Below are positions 58,003-64,000 of a stretch of 64,000 bases of DNA, piece by piece. Position numbers and translations under genes: made by a program. The notes beneath the pieces were generated by a model. It was not told the origin of the DNA. It saw nothing but the letters and a program-made list of their open reading frames with translations, and did no database searches. Positions within the stretch are counted from its first letter, which is position 1; every line of letters starts with the position of its first letter. The DNA is taken from NCBI RefSeq assembly GCF_019112525.1, contig NZ_CP077800.1:1736001-1800000 (forward strand), given 5' to 3'. The stretch comes from Modestobacter sp. L9-4 (GTDB lineage Bacteria; Actinomycetota; Actinomycetes; Mycobacteriales; Geodermatophilaceae).

Positions 58003-59052
58003 TCAGGCCGGGACCGGCTCGACGGCGGCGGGCACCCGGCCGGCCCCGGCCATGGTGGCCAGCAGGCCGACGACGGCGTAGGCCGCGAGCACCAGGCAGG
58101 CCCGGCCCGCCCCGGCGCCGCCGAAATAGACGATCCCGCGGACGGCGTCGGTGCCCGCGCCCGGCGGCAGCCACGGGCCGATGGCCGACCAGAACGGCGG
58201 CAGCAGCGGGGCGGGGTAGGCGCCGCCGGCGCTGGGGTTGCCCAGCACCACGAACAGCAGGATGGCCAGGCCGATGCCCACGAGCCCGGTCCAGACCTGC
58301 AGCGCCATCGTGAACGCGCCGACGGCGAACACCACCAGCGCGCCGACGGCCGACAGCGCCAGCAGGTGGCCGTCGAACACACCGAGCACCGGGCCGGTGA
58401 TCAACGCGCCCCCGACCCCGGAGACGACGGCGTAGACGGCCAGGCTGCCCAGCCGCACCGCACCCCGGGCCCGGGTGAGCGGCCGGGAGCCGGCGCTGAC
58501 CCCGATGATCGAGGCGACCAGGTAGCCGCCGACGACCCAGCCGACGGCGAGGTAGAACGCCGACAGCCCGCGGGCGTCGGAGTCCCCGGCCGGGACGGCG
58601 TCCTGGGTGGTCACGGTGCGCTGCTGGGCGGCCTCCACCTGGCCGAGCACCTGGCTCAGCGCGGTGCTCACCGCGCCGCCCTCCGCACCCGCCACCAGCA
58701 GGGTGTCGGAGGTGGCCGGGCCGACCAGCAGCACCCCGTCGACCTCGCGGTCGGTGAGCAGCCGGCGGGCGTCGTCCTCGGTCGCGGCCACCCGGGTGTC
58801 GAGCGGGTCACCGGGCAGGGCGCCCAGCTGCCCGGCCACCTGCTCGGCCGTGCCGGCCGGCGCGCCGGCGGGGGCGACCACGGCCAGCGGCACCTGCCGT
58901 GGCGTGGGGGCGTGGAAGGCCCCGACGTAGCTGAGCACGAAGCCCAGCTGCAGCAGCAGGACGCCGACCACCAGGACCACCGACCGGCGGGTGACCCCGG
59001 GCAGCAGCTCGCGGTGGGGTGCCTCGTGCTGCCCGTGTGTCGTCGTGGCCAT
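58003..59052 (-). CDS. ABC-2/YhgE-like (DUF3533-type) membrane protein
   Basis: A 349-aa protein. Helix 1 lies about 23-45, an extracytoplasmic domain of about 120 residues follows (VPLAVVAPAGAPAGTAEQVAGQL is its first strand), then five helices clustered in the C-terminal half (about 165-335) with FYLAVGWVVGGYLVAS. This is the layout of YhgE/Pip and DUF3533 proteins, linked to export of lipids or surface polymers. The ATG at 59050-59052 follows GAGGAGG. It is divergent from a TetR gene across a large palindrome and is probably its target. Confidence 0.8.
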   Translation of the reverse strand: MATTTHGQHEAPHRELLPGVTRRSVVLVVGVLLLQLGFVLSYVGAFHAPTPRQVPLAVVAPAGAPAGTAEQVAGQLGALPGDPLDTRVAATEDDARRLLTDREVDGVLLVGPATSDTLLVAGAEGGAVSTALSQVLGQVEAAQQRTVTTQDAVPAGDSDARGLSAFYLAVGWVVGGYLVASIIGVSAGSRPLTRARGAVRLGSLAVYAVVSGVGGALITGPVLGVFDGHLLALSAVGALVVFAVGAFTMALQVWTGLVGIGLAILLFVVLGNPSAGGAYPAPLLPPFWSAIGPWLPPGAGTDAVRGIVYFGGAGAGRACLVLAAYAVVGLLATMAGAGRVPAAVEPVPA

Positions 59053-59064
59053 CAGGCCCTCCTC

Positions 59065-59097
59065 GATACTGACCGGTATCCGATACCGCCGAGTATC
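59065..59097. promoter_or_regulatory. 33-bp composite palindromic operator
   Basis: The order is GATACT-N4-GGTATC, one C at 59081, then GATACC-N4-AGTATC. The inner 6-1-6 palindrome is 59075-59087 and the outer arms are 59065-59070 and 59092-59097, all symmetric about 59081. It covers the promoters of the divergent membrane protein and TetR genes; TATCCT (59094-59099) is the likely tetR -10 box, 7 nt before the GTG start. Confidence 0.8.
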
Positions 59098-59106
59098 CTC
59101 AGGTGC

Positions 59107-59724
59107 GTGGATGACGCCAGCCCCACCGGTGCGACCTCGCGCACACCCCGCCCGGGCAAGGACGAGGTGCGGGCGCGCGTGCTCCGCGCCGCCGCCGGCG
59201 TCTTCGCCGGACGGGGCTTCGCCGCGGCCAGCCTCGACCAGGTCGCGGCCGCCGCGGGCTTCACCAAGGGCGCGGTCTACTCCAACTTCGCCAGCAAGGA
59301 CGAGCTCTTCCTGGCGCTGATGGCCGACCAGGGCGCCCGCCGGGTCGACGCCGTCGAGGCCGCCCTCGCCCGCACCACCGACCTGCCCGGCGCCCTGGCC
59401 GCGGTGGGTGCCGAGCTGTCGGCCCAGGAGGCGGCCTGGCAGCTGCTCTTCCTGGAGTTCTGGCAGCGCGCGGTGCGCGACCCGGGAGTGCGCACCGCCT
59501 TCGTCGCCTCCCGCCGCGAGCTGCGCGCCCGCATCTCCGGGGTGGTCGAGCGCTTCCTGGCCGAGCACCCGGTGCGCACCGGGTGGGACGCCGGGTCGCT
59601 GACCGTCGTGCTCGTCGCCCTCACCCACGGGCTGGCCGTGGAGTCGCTGCCGGACCCCGACGCCGTCCCCGGCGACCTGCTGGCCCGGGTGCTGGCCGAC
59701 CTGGTCGATCCCGAGCAGCCCTGA
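59107..59724 (+). CDS. TetR-family transcriptional regulator
   Basis: A 205-aa regulator. HTH: VRARVLRAAAGVFAGRGFAAASLDQVAAAAGFTKGAVYSNFASKDELFLALM. The C-terminal half is helical and carries many aromatic residues for a ligand pocket (WQLLFLEFWQRAV). The GTG at 59107 is the first possible start after the operator and fits a leaderless message. It probably represses both itself and the divergent membrane protein. Confidence 0.9.
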   Translation: MDDASPTGATSRTPRPGKDEVRARVLRAAAGVFAGRGFAAASLDQVAAAAGFTKGAVYSNFASKDELFLALMADQGARRVDAVEAALARTTDLPGALAAVGAELSAQEAAWQLLFLEFWQRAVRDPGVRTAFVASRRELRARISGVVERFLAEHPVRTGWDAGSLTVVLVALTHGLAVESLPDPDAVPGDLLARVLADLVDPEQP

Positions 59725-59855
59725 CCGGCGCCGGGAGTCGCCATGTCGACCGCCGTCAAGTGGCGCAACTGGCCGCAGTTGGCCCCTCAGCTACGTGGAC
59801 ATCTGCCCTGCGTGGCCGCCGACGCGGACCGGTCCCCACCACTAGCTTCTGGATC

Positions 59856-60065
59856 ATGCTCTCGACGCTCTTGGTCATCGCCGGCGTGCTCGGAGGGCTG
59901 CTCGTGCTGCTCACCCTGATCGTGCACCTGTCCGCCCGGCCGGCGACCCGGGCGCACACCCCCGGCGCCCGGACGACGCCCTGGGTGGCCGACGCCGGGC
60001 AGCCGCACCCGGACGCGTGGTCCCCGCTGCAGGTCACCGGCACCCACGGCCGCGTCGTCCGCTGA
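59856..60065 (+). CDS. small single-pass membrane protein (69 aa)
   Basis: A 69-aa protein. One helix (MLSTLLVIAGVLGGLLVLLTL, about 2-24) is followed by a hydrophilic, His/Thr-rich tail (PDAWSPLQVTGTHGRVVR). The ATG at 59856 has TAGCTT 7 nt upstream, a leaderless-type promoter. No family is recognised. Confidence 0.6.
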   Translation: MLSTLLVIAGVLGGLLVLLTLIVHLSARPATRAHTPGARTTPWVADAGQPHPDAWSPLQVTGTHGRVVR

Positions 60066-60097
60066 CCCCGGCGGGAGGCCCCGCTACGCTCGCCGCG

Positions 60098-60718
60098 ATG
60101 ACCAGCGACGCGCCTGCGCTGCAGGTCTACCCGATCGGCCAGCTCATCGGCGTGCGCGCGGTCGTCGACCAGTTCGACGTCCGGGTGGGCGCCGACCTGC
60201 ACAGCCTGACCGCCGCCGAGTTCGGCGTCTGGGCGATGGCCCACGGCCCGGCCGACCACGTGCCCCGGCCCTGGACGCCGGCCGCCCTGGCCGAGCAGGC
60301 CGCCGCGGTGGGGCTGACCGGGTTCGACGAACGGCTGGCCCGGCTCGAGGCCGACGGCCTGGTCGCACTCGCCGCCCCCGGCACCCCCTCGGCCCGCGAG
60401 CTCGCGCTGCGGGTGCGGATGGTGCCGCTGGTGATCGGCCTGGGCAACAGCGCCGCCGCCCCGGACGCCTACTCGGTGGGCCTGCCCGGGCGGCCGCTGG
60501 CCGTGCTGTCCGCGGCCGCCTACGACCTGTTCGAGTGGGCACACATGGAGACCAGCCTCTGGCGGGCCTGCGAGGGCGCGGCCGCCACCGCCGCACGGGT
60601 GGGCATCGCCGACACCCAGTCCACCGACCCCGAGGGCCTGCTGACCTCGCTGCTGGGCGACCTGCACCGACTGCTCACCCCCAACGCCGTCTGCCTCGAC
60701 ACCTGGGCGGTGGGGTGA
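60098..60718 (+). CDS. hypothetical protein, first of two tandem paralogues
   Basis: A 206-aa soluble protein. About residues 40-110 look like a winged-helix fold (TAAEFGVWAMAHG, then FDERLARLEADGLVALAAPG). A helical part follows with LFEWAHMETSLWRACEGAAATAAR and the tail LLGDLHRLLTPNAVCLDTW. It is about one-third identical to the next protein over its whole length. The ATG at 60098 has TACGCT 7 nt before it. The stop overlaps the next start (TGATG), so the pair is coupled. The function is unknown; a DNA-binding or partner-binding heterodimer is possible. Confidence 0.65.
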   Translation: MTSDAPALQVYPIGQLIGVRAVVDQFDVRVGADLHSLTAAEFGVWAMAHGPADHVPRPWTPAALAEQAAAVGLTGFDERLARLEADGLVALAAPGTPSARELALRVRMVPLVIGLGNSAAAPDAYSVGLPGRPLAVLSAAAYDLFEWAHMETSLWRACEGAAATAARVGIADTQSTDPEGLLTSLLGDLHRLLTPNAVCLDTWAVG

Positions 60719-61368
60719 TGACCGAGCCGCTGGTGTTCCCCCTGGGCCACCCGATGGGGCCCTTCCACCCCTCCCCCGGTGCGCCGCCCAGCTACTGGGT
60801 CGTGCGGCTGGGCTGGGACAGCCCGCTGCTGCACGACCGGGCCACCGCCGACGTCTGGGCGCTGGCGCACGGGCTGCCCGACCGGGTGCACGGCACCCCG
60901 TGGACCCGCTCGGTGTGCCGCTCGATCGCCCTGGAGGCCGGCGTCCCCGACCTCGACCGCCGGCTCGACGGCCTGGTCGCCCGCGGGCTGGTCGCCGAGG
61001 TCGCCCCGGGCACCCCGGCGGCCGAGCAGTTCGCCCGCACCCACCGCGTCCAGTCGCTGCTGCTGGGGCTGGGCGCGCAGCCCGACGCCCCCGGCGTCGA
61101 CGGCATCGGCCTGCTCGGCCGCCCGCCGCTGGCCCGGGTGCGCCCGGACACCTACGAGGCCTGGCAGTGGGCGCACCTGTGGCCCACGCTGTTCGACGCG
61201 GCGGCCGGGCTGGCCGACATGGCCGCCCAGGCGCCCGGGGCGACCCCGGAGGAGACCGACCCGGCGGCGGTGCTGCACCGGCTGCTCAGCCAGCTGCACA
61301 CCCTGCTGTCGGGCAACGCCGTCTACCTGGACCGCTCCCTCGCCGTCGCCGACGCCGCGCGCGGGTGA
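60718..61368 (+). CDS. hypothetical protein, second of two tandem paralogues
   Basis: A 216-aa soluble protein aligned with the preceding one: ATADVWALAHGLPDRVHGTPWT, DLDRRLDGLVARGLVAEVAPGTP, GLLGRPPLARV, YEAWQWAHLWPTLFDAAAGLADMA and LLSQLHTLLSGNAVYLD match its equivalents in order. The start at 60718 overlaps the previous stop by 1 nt (GTG 60715 is an alternative). The pair looks like an old gene duplication kept as an operon, so the two may form a heterodimer. No family is recognised. Confidence 0.65.
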   Translation: MTEPLVFPLGHPMGPFHPSPGAPPSYWVVRLGWDSPLLHDRATADVWALAHGLPDRVHGTPWTRSVCRSIALEAGVPDLDRRLDGLVARGLVAEVAPGTPAAEQFARTHRVQSLLLGLGAQPDAPGVDGIGLLGRPPLARVRPDTYEAWQWAHLWPTLFDAAAGLADMAAQAPGATPEETDPAAVLHRLLSQLHTLLSGNAVYLDRSLAVADAARG

Positions 61369-61375
61369 ACCCGGC

Positions 61376-62242
61376 TCAGCACAGCTCCGCCCGGTCGCCG
61401 GCCACCCGCACCCGGTCCCCGGCGGCCAGCGACACCAGCGTGGCCCGGGTCGACTGCGCCGCCGCCGGCAGCACCGCGGCCGCGACGTCGGGGTAGACGG
61501 CCGCCACCAGCTCCGGCACCGTGCGCGGCCCGTCGGCCAGCAGCTCCAGCAGCTGCCGCGCCCGGTACGCCCGGTGCTCGAGCAGGAAGCGCAGCACCGC
61601 CGAGGGGTCGACGGTCAGCTCGGGCCCGTGCCCGCAGTAGAGCGCCGACGGGCCCAGGTCGTGCACCCGGCGCAACGACTCCAGGTGCGCCAGCAGGTCG
61701 CCCTCGGGGTGGCTGACCACCGACGTGCCGCGGCCGAGCACCGAGTCACCGACCAGCACCGCGCCCGAGGCCAGCCGGAAGGCCAGGGAGTCGGCGGTGT
61801 GCCCGGGTGCCGGGACGACGTCCAGCGTCGTCCCGGCCAGGTGCAGCCGCTCACCGCCGTGGAGCAGCCGGCCGCCGGGCCCGGTGACCGCGGGCGAGGC
61901 CGCCGCGACCGGCACGCGGAAGCGCCGCCCCCACGGCCGGGCCGCCGCGGCGTGGTCACCGTGGTGGTGGGTGACCAGGACGGCCACCACGCGGGCACCG
62001 CGCGCGGCGAGCGCGGCCTCGACCGCGGCCAGGTGCGCCGGGTCGTCCGGGCCGGGGTCGACCACCACGGCCTGTCCCGACCCCGGCTCGCCGACCAGGT
62101 GGGTGTTGGTGCCGTCCAGGGTCATCGGCGAGGCGTTGGGCGCCAGCACCCGCGTGACCAGCGGTTCCGGGTCCGCCACCGGCGCCATCGCCCCCGGTGC
62201 GGGCAGGCCCCAGGTGCTCCGCGGGTCCACCGGCGCGCTCAC
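61376..62242 (-). CDS. MBL-fold metallohydrolase
   Basis: A 288-aa protein of the metallo-beta-lactamase fold. The metal motif HxHxDH is intact as THHHGDH, followed by APGHTADS, LVGDSVLG and the last His in YCGHGPEL. A C-terminal winged-helix-like segment of about 80 residues (LLELLADGPRTVPELVAAVYP) resembles the LACTB2-like group. It probably cleaves an ester, thioester or nucleic acid. The GTG at 62240-62242 follows TAGCGT by 8 nt, a leaderless promoter. It is divergent from the lipoprotein gene. Confidence 0.9.
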   Translation of the reverse strand: MSAPVDPRSTWGLPAPGAMAPVADPEPLVTRVLAPNASPMTLDGTNTHLVGEPGSGQAVVVDPGPDDPAHLAAVEAALAARGARVVAVLVTHHHGDHAAAARPWGRRFRVPVAAASPAVTGPGGRLLHGGERLHLAGTTLDVVPAPGHTADSLAFRLASGAVLVGDSVLGRGTSVVSHPEGDLLAHLESLRRVHDLGPSALYCGHGPELTVDPSAVLRFLLEHRAYRARQLLELLADGPRTVPELVAAVYPDVAAAVLPAAAQSTRATLVSLAAGDRVRVAGDRAELC

Positions 62243-62305
62243 GGGCGCCCACGCTATCGCCGTCCGGACGGCGGCCGCGCGCTGCCCGCCACTAGCGTCG
62301 ACGTC

Positions 62306-62875
62306 ATGCGTGCACCCGCGACCCTGCTCAAGGCCGGCCTCTCCGCCGCGGCCGCCGTCGTCCTGCTGACCGCCTGCGGCGGATCGGGGGACGACGCCGC
62401 CGACGCCGCGGCCTCCGCCGCCCCCACCTCCAGCTCCGCCCTCGCCTCCAGCTCCGCCCCGACCTCGGGCTCCGCCCCGAGCACCGGTGCGGCCTCCTCG
62501 AGCGCCGCGTCCACCGACGCCGGCTCCTCCGGCGGGTCCGACGACCCCGAGGTGAAGGCCTTCTGCAGCCAGGCCGAGCAGGTGCTGACCCAGGTGAGCA
62601 CCAGCCTGGACACCAGCGACCCCGCGGCGGTCGGCCCCGCCCTGGACAAGGCCGTCGAGGACCTGAGCGCGGTGCAGGCGCCCGCCGACATCAGCGCCGA
62701 CTGGGAGACCGCCAAGACGCTGTTCACCGGCCTGCGCGACGCCGTCAACGGCGCCGACCTGAGCACGCCCGAGGGCCAGACGTCCGTGCAGCAGGAGGCC
62801 GCCCGGCTGCAGGGCGAGACCGGCGACGCGCAGACCCGGCTCGACGCGTGGACCAAGGACAACTGCGGGGCCTGA
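62306..62875 (+). CDS. lipoprotein with Ser/Ala low-complexity linker (189 aa)
   Basis: Signal peptide and lipobox (LLTAC, Cys about 24). A Ser/Ala/Thr-rich linker (about 30-75) acts as a spacer through the wall. A helical domain follows with FCSQAEQVLTQVSTSLDTSDP and a second Cys near the end (DNCGA). This pattern is common among actinobacterial lipoproteins of unknown function. The ATG at 62306 has TAGCGT 7 nt before it. The gene ends at a bidirectional terminator. Confidence 0.75.
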   Translation: MRAPATLLKAGLSAAAAVVLLTACGGSGDDAADAAASAAPTSSSALASSSAPTSGSAPSTGAASSSAASTDAGSSGGSDDPEVKAFCSQAEQVLTQVSTSLDTSDPAAVGPALDKAVEDLSAVQAPADISADWETAKTLFTGLRDAVNGADLSTPEGQTSVQQEAARLQGETGDAQTRLDAWTKDNCGA

Positions 62876-62882
62876 CACCGCT

Positions 62883-62910
62883 CCCCGGGCGCCCCACGGG
62901 GCGCCCGGGG
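62883..62910. terminator. bidirectional terminator between lipoprotein and M23 genes
   Basis: CCCCGGGCGCCCC (62883-62895) and GGGGCGCCCGGGG (62898-62910) form a perfect 13-bp inverted repeat with a 2-nt centre, between two convergent stop codons. Confidence 0.8.
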
Positions 62911-62914
62911 CCGC

Positions 62915-64000
62915 TCAGCAGCCGCGGACGGTGACCCCGCGGGCGCGCAGCCACGGCACCGGGTCGACCTGGCCGCCGTACATCAGGCCGTTGGGGTGCA
63001 CCTCGAAGTGCAGGTGCGGTCCGGTCGACTGACCGCGGTTGCCCACCTCGGCGATCCGCTCGCCGGCCCGCACCCGCTGCCCGTCGGCGACGGAGTAGCG
63101 GTTCACGTGGCCGTAGACGGTCACCGCGCCGTCGTCCCCCCGGACGTAGACGGCCAGCCCGAAGCCGGTGGCCGGCCCGGCCCGCTGCACGACGCCGGCG
63201 GTCGCCGCGTAGATCGGCGTGCCGATGGGGGCGGCGATGTCCACGCCGTAGTGGGTGACGCCCCAGCGGGCGCCGAAGCAGCTGCTGGTGCGGCCGACCG
63301 CCGGCCGCACGTAGCCCGACCCGCCGGCGTCCTGGTCGCCGGTGTCGACGTCGGCCTCCGACGTCGACACCTCCGCGGCGGCGGCCGCCCGCGCGCGCCG
63401 GTCGTCCTCCTCGGCCTGCGCGCGGGCGCGGGCCTCCTCCTCACGGCGGGCCGCCTCCTCGGCGGCCTTCTGCGCCTGCCACGTCTCGTAGGCGTTGCGC
63501 GCCCCCTGCAGCTCCAGCAGCCGGACCTGCGCGTCCTGCAGCTGCTGCTGCAGCTGCTGCTCCTGCGCCGCCGCCTCCTCCAGCGCGGTCTGCTGGGCGG
63601 CCAGCTGCTGGTCGGCGGCCACCTTCGCGGCCTCGGCAGCTGTCTCGGCCGCCGCCTTGGCGTCCCGGGCGTCGCGGGCGGCGGCGTCGGCGGCGGCCTG
63701 CTGCACGCGCGCGTCCTCCATCAGGCCCAGGACGTCGACCTGGTGGTCGCCGACGTAGTCGAGCATCGCGGCCTTCTCGATCAGCTCGGCGGGCCCGTCG
63801 ACGTCGAGCAGCGCCATCTCGCTGGTGAGCTCGGAGCCGTTCTTGTAGGTGTCCCGGGAGAAGTCGGCGATCCGGGCCTGCGCCGCGGTGACGGCGTCGG
63901 CGGCCGCCTGCAGGTCACGGGCGGTCTGCTCGGCCGCGGCGTCGGCCAGCTGCCGGGCCTCCTCGGCCGCCAGGTAGGCGGTGCCCGCGGCCTCGGCCTG
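62915..64000 (-). CDS. M23-family peptidoglycan peptidase, 5' end outside window
   Basis: The reading frame is open to base 64000, so the N-terminus is missing; at least 361 residues are present. The first about 200 are a long Ala/Gln/Glu-rich coiled coil (AADQQLAAQQTALEEAAAQE and similar). The C-terminal domain is a LytM/M23 zinc peptidase with WGVTHYGVDIAAP (H-x3-D) and the HLHFEVHP motif (HxH). Coiled coil plus M23 is the layout of envelope-splitting enzymes or their EnvC/NlpD-like activators, and both metal motifs are intact. It should be secreted; the signal peptide would lie beyond the window. Confidence 0.85.
   Translation of the reverse strand, partial: QAEAAGTAYLAAEEARQLADAAAEQTARDLQAAADAVTAAQARIADFSRDTYKNGSELTSEMALLDVDGPAELIEKAAMLDYVGDHQVDVLGLMEDARVQQAAADAAARDARDAKAAAETAAEAAKVAADQQLAAQQTALEEAAAQEQQLQQQLQDAQVRLLELQGARNAYETWQAQKAAEEAARREEEARARAQAEEDDRRARAAAAAEVSTSEADVDTGDQDAGGSGYVRPAVGRTSSCFGARWGVTHYGVDIAAPIGTPIYAATAGVVQRAGPATGFGLAVYVRGDDGAVTVYGHVNRYSVADGQRVRAGERIAEVGNRGQSTGPHLHFEVHPNGLMYGGQVDPVPWLRARGVTVRGC

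Noticed and set aside
63361-63800. Repetitive GC-rich sequence near the right end as a DNA repeat array
   Set aside because: The repetition is codon-level, caused by the Ala/Gln/Glu-rich coiled coil of the M23 protein, with no exact repeat unit.

Overview
The window is chromosomal DNA from a very GC-rich actinobacterium. Supporting signs are GC-rich third codon positions, many GTG starts, leaderless promoters in which a TANNNT box lies 6-8 nt before the start codon, GC-rich hairpin terminators without U-tracts, and neighbours such as a DrrC-type UvrA-like ATPase, a WYL regulator, an HrpA helicase and a stand-alone DNA polymerase I-like protein. The gene mix suggests a soil or rock actinobacterium, perhaps Geodermatophilaceae. 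That family placement is a guess from gene content, because no rRNA is present.

Layout. 1-10 kb: the 3' part of an FtsX-type permease; a WYL regulator divergent from a VOC protein; then an envelope-stress module of sensor kinase, response regulator, membrane-anchored beta-lactamase-like protein, ABC ATPase and FtsX permease. The last two transcription units carry the same tandem ATAAGG element. 10-14 kb: accessory genes (GNAT, an unknown 466-aa protein, an APH-like kinase, a small unknown). 14-23.7 kb: hrpA, MarR plus drug exporter, a 58-aa membrane protein, YihY, a hemerythrin and a small Cys protein. 23.7-30.9 kb: a seven-gene minus-strand operon whose genes all overlap (glycan synthase, exosortase, ATP-grasp, UDP-GlcNAc 2-epimerase, HAD phosphatase, secreted Gly-Tyr-rich protein, PIG-L deacetylase). 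31-38.5 kb: polymerase, a two-gene unknown operon, a decayed UbiA prenyltransferase, and UvrA-like ATPase, TetR and SDR genes around a double palindrome.

38.6-48.8 kb: after tRNA-Lys comes a defence-type island: type I restriction-modification genes in the order hsdR-hsdS-hsdM, an unknown protein, a HEPN/coiled-coil protein with an RNxxxH motif, an XRE regulator with a glycine-rich hydrophobic hairpin, and a divergent pair encoding an 82-aa protein and a zinc-knuckle/coiled-coil protein. 49-64 kb: lipoproteins, a DUF2231-Rieske fusion, GtrA, a tRNA-Glu/Asp/Phe cluster, a secreted GH10 xylanase, a second two-component system, a glycosyltransferase, an export-type membrane protein divergent from TetR across a 33-bp composite palindrome, two tandem paralogues of unknown function, an MBL hydrolase, a lipoprotein and a 5'-truncated M23 peptidase.

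The strongest candidate for an undescribed system is the exosortase operon. The secreted Gly-Tyr protein ends in a motif, a membrane helix and an Arg cluster, as exosortase substrates do, so enzyme and probable substrate share one coupled operon with glycan genes. The HEPN/XRE/zinc-knuckle cassette beside the restriction genes is second. No insertion sequence, prophage, CRISPR array or rRNA gene was seen.
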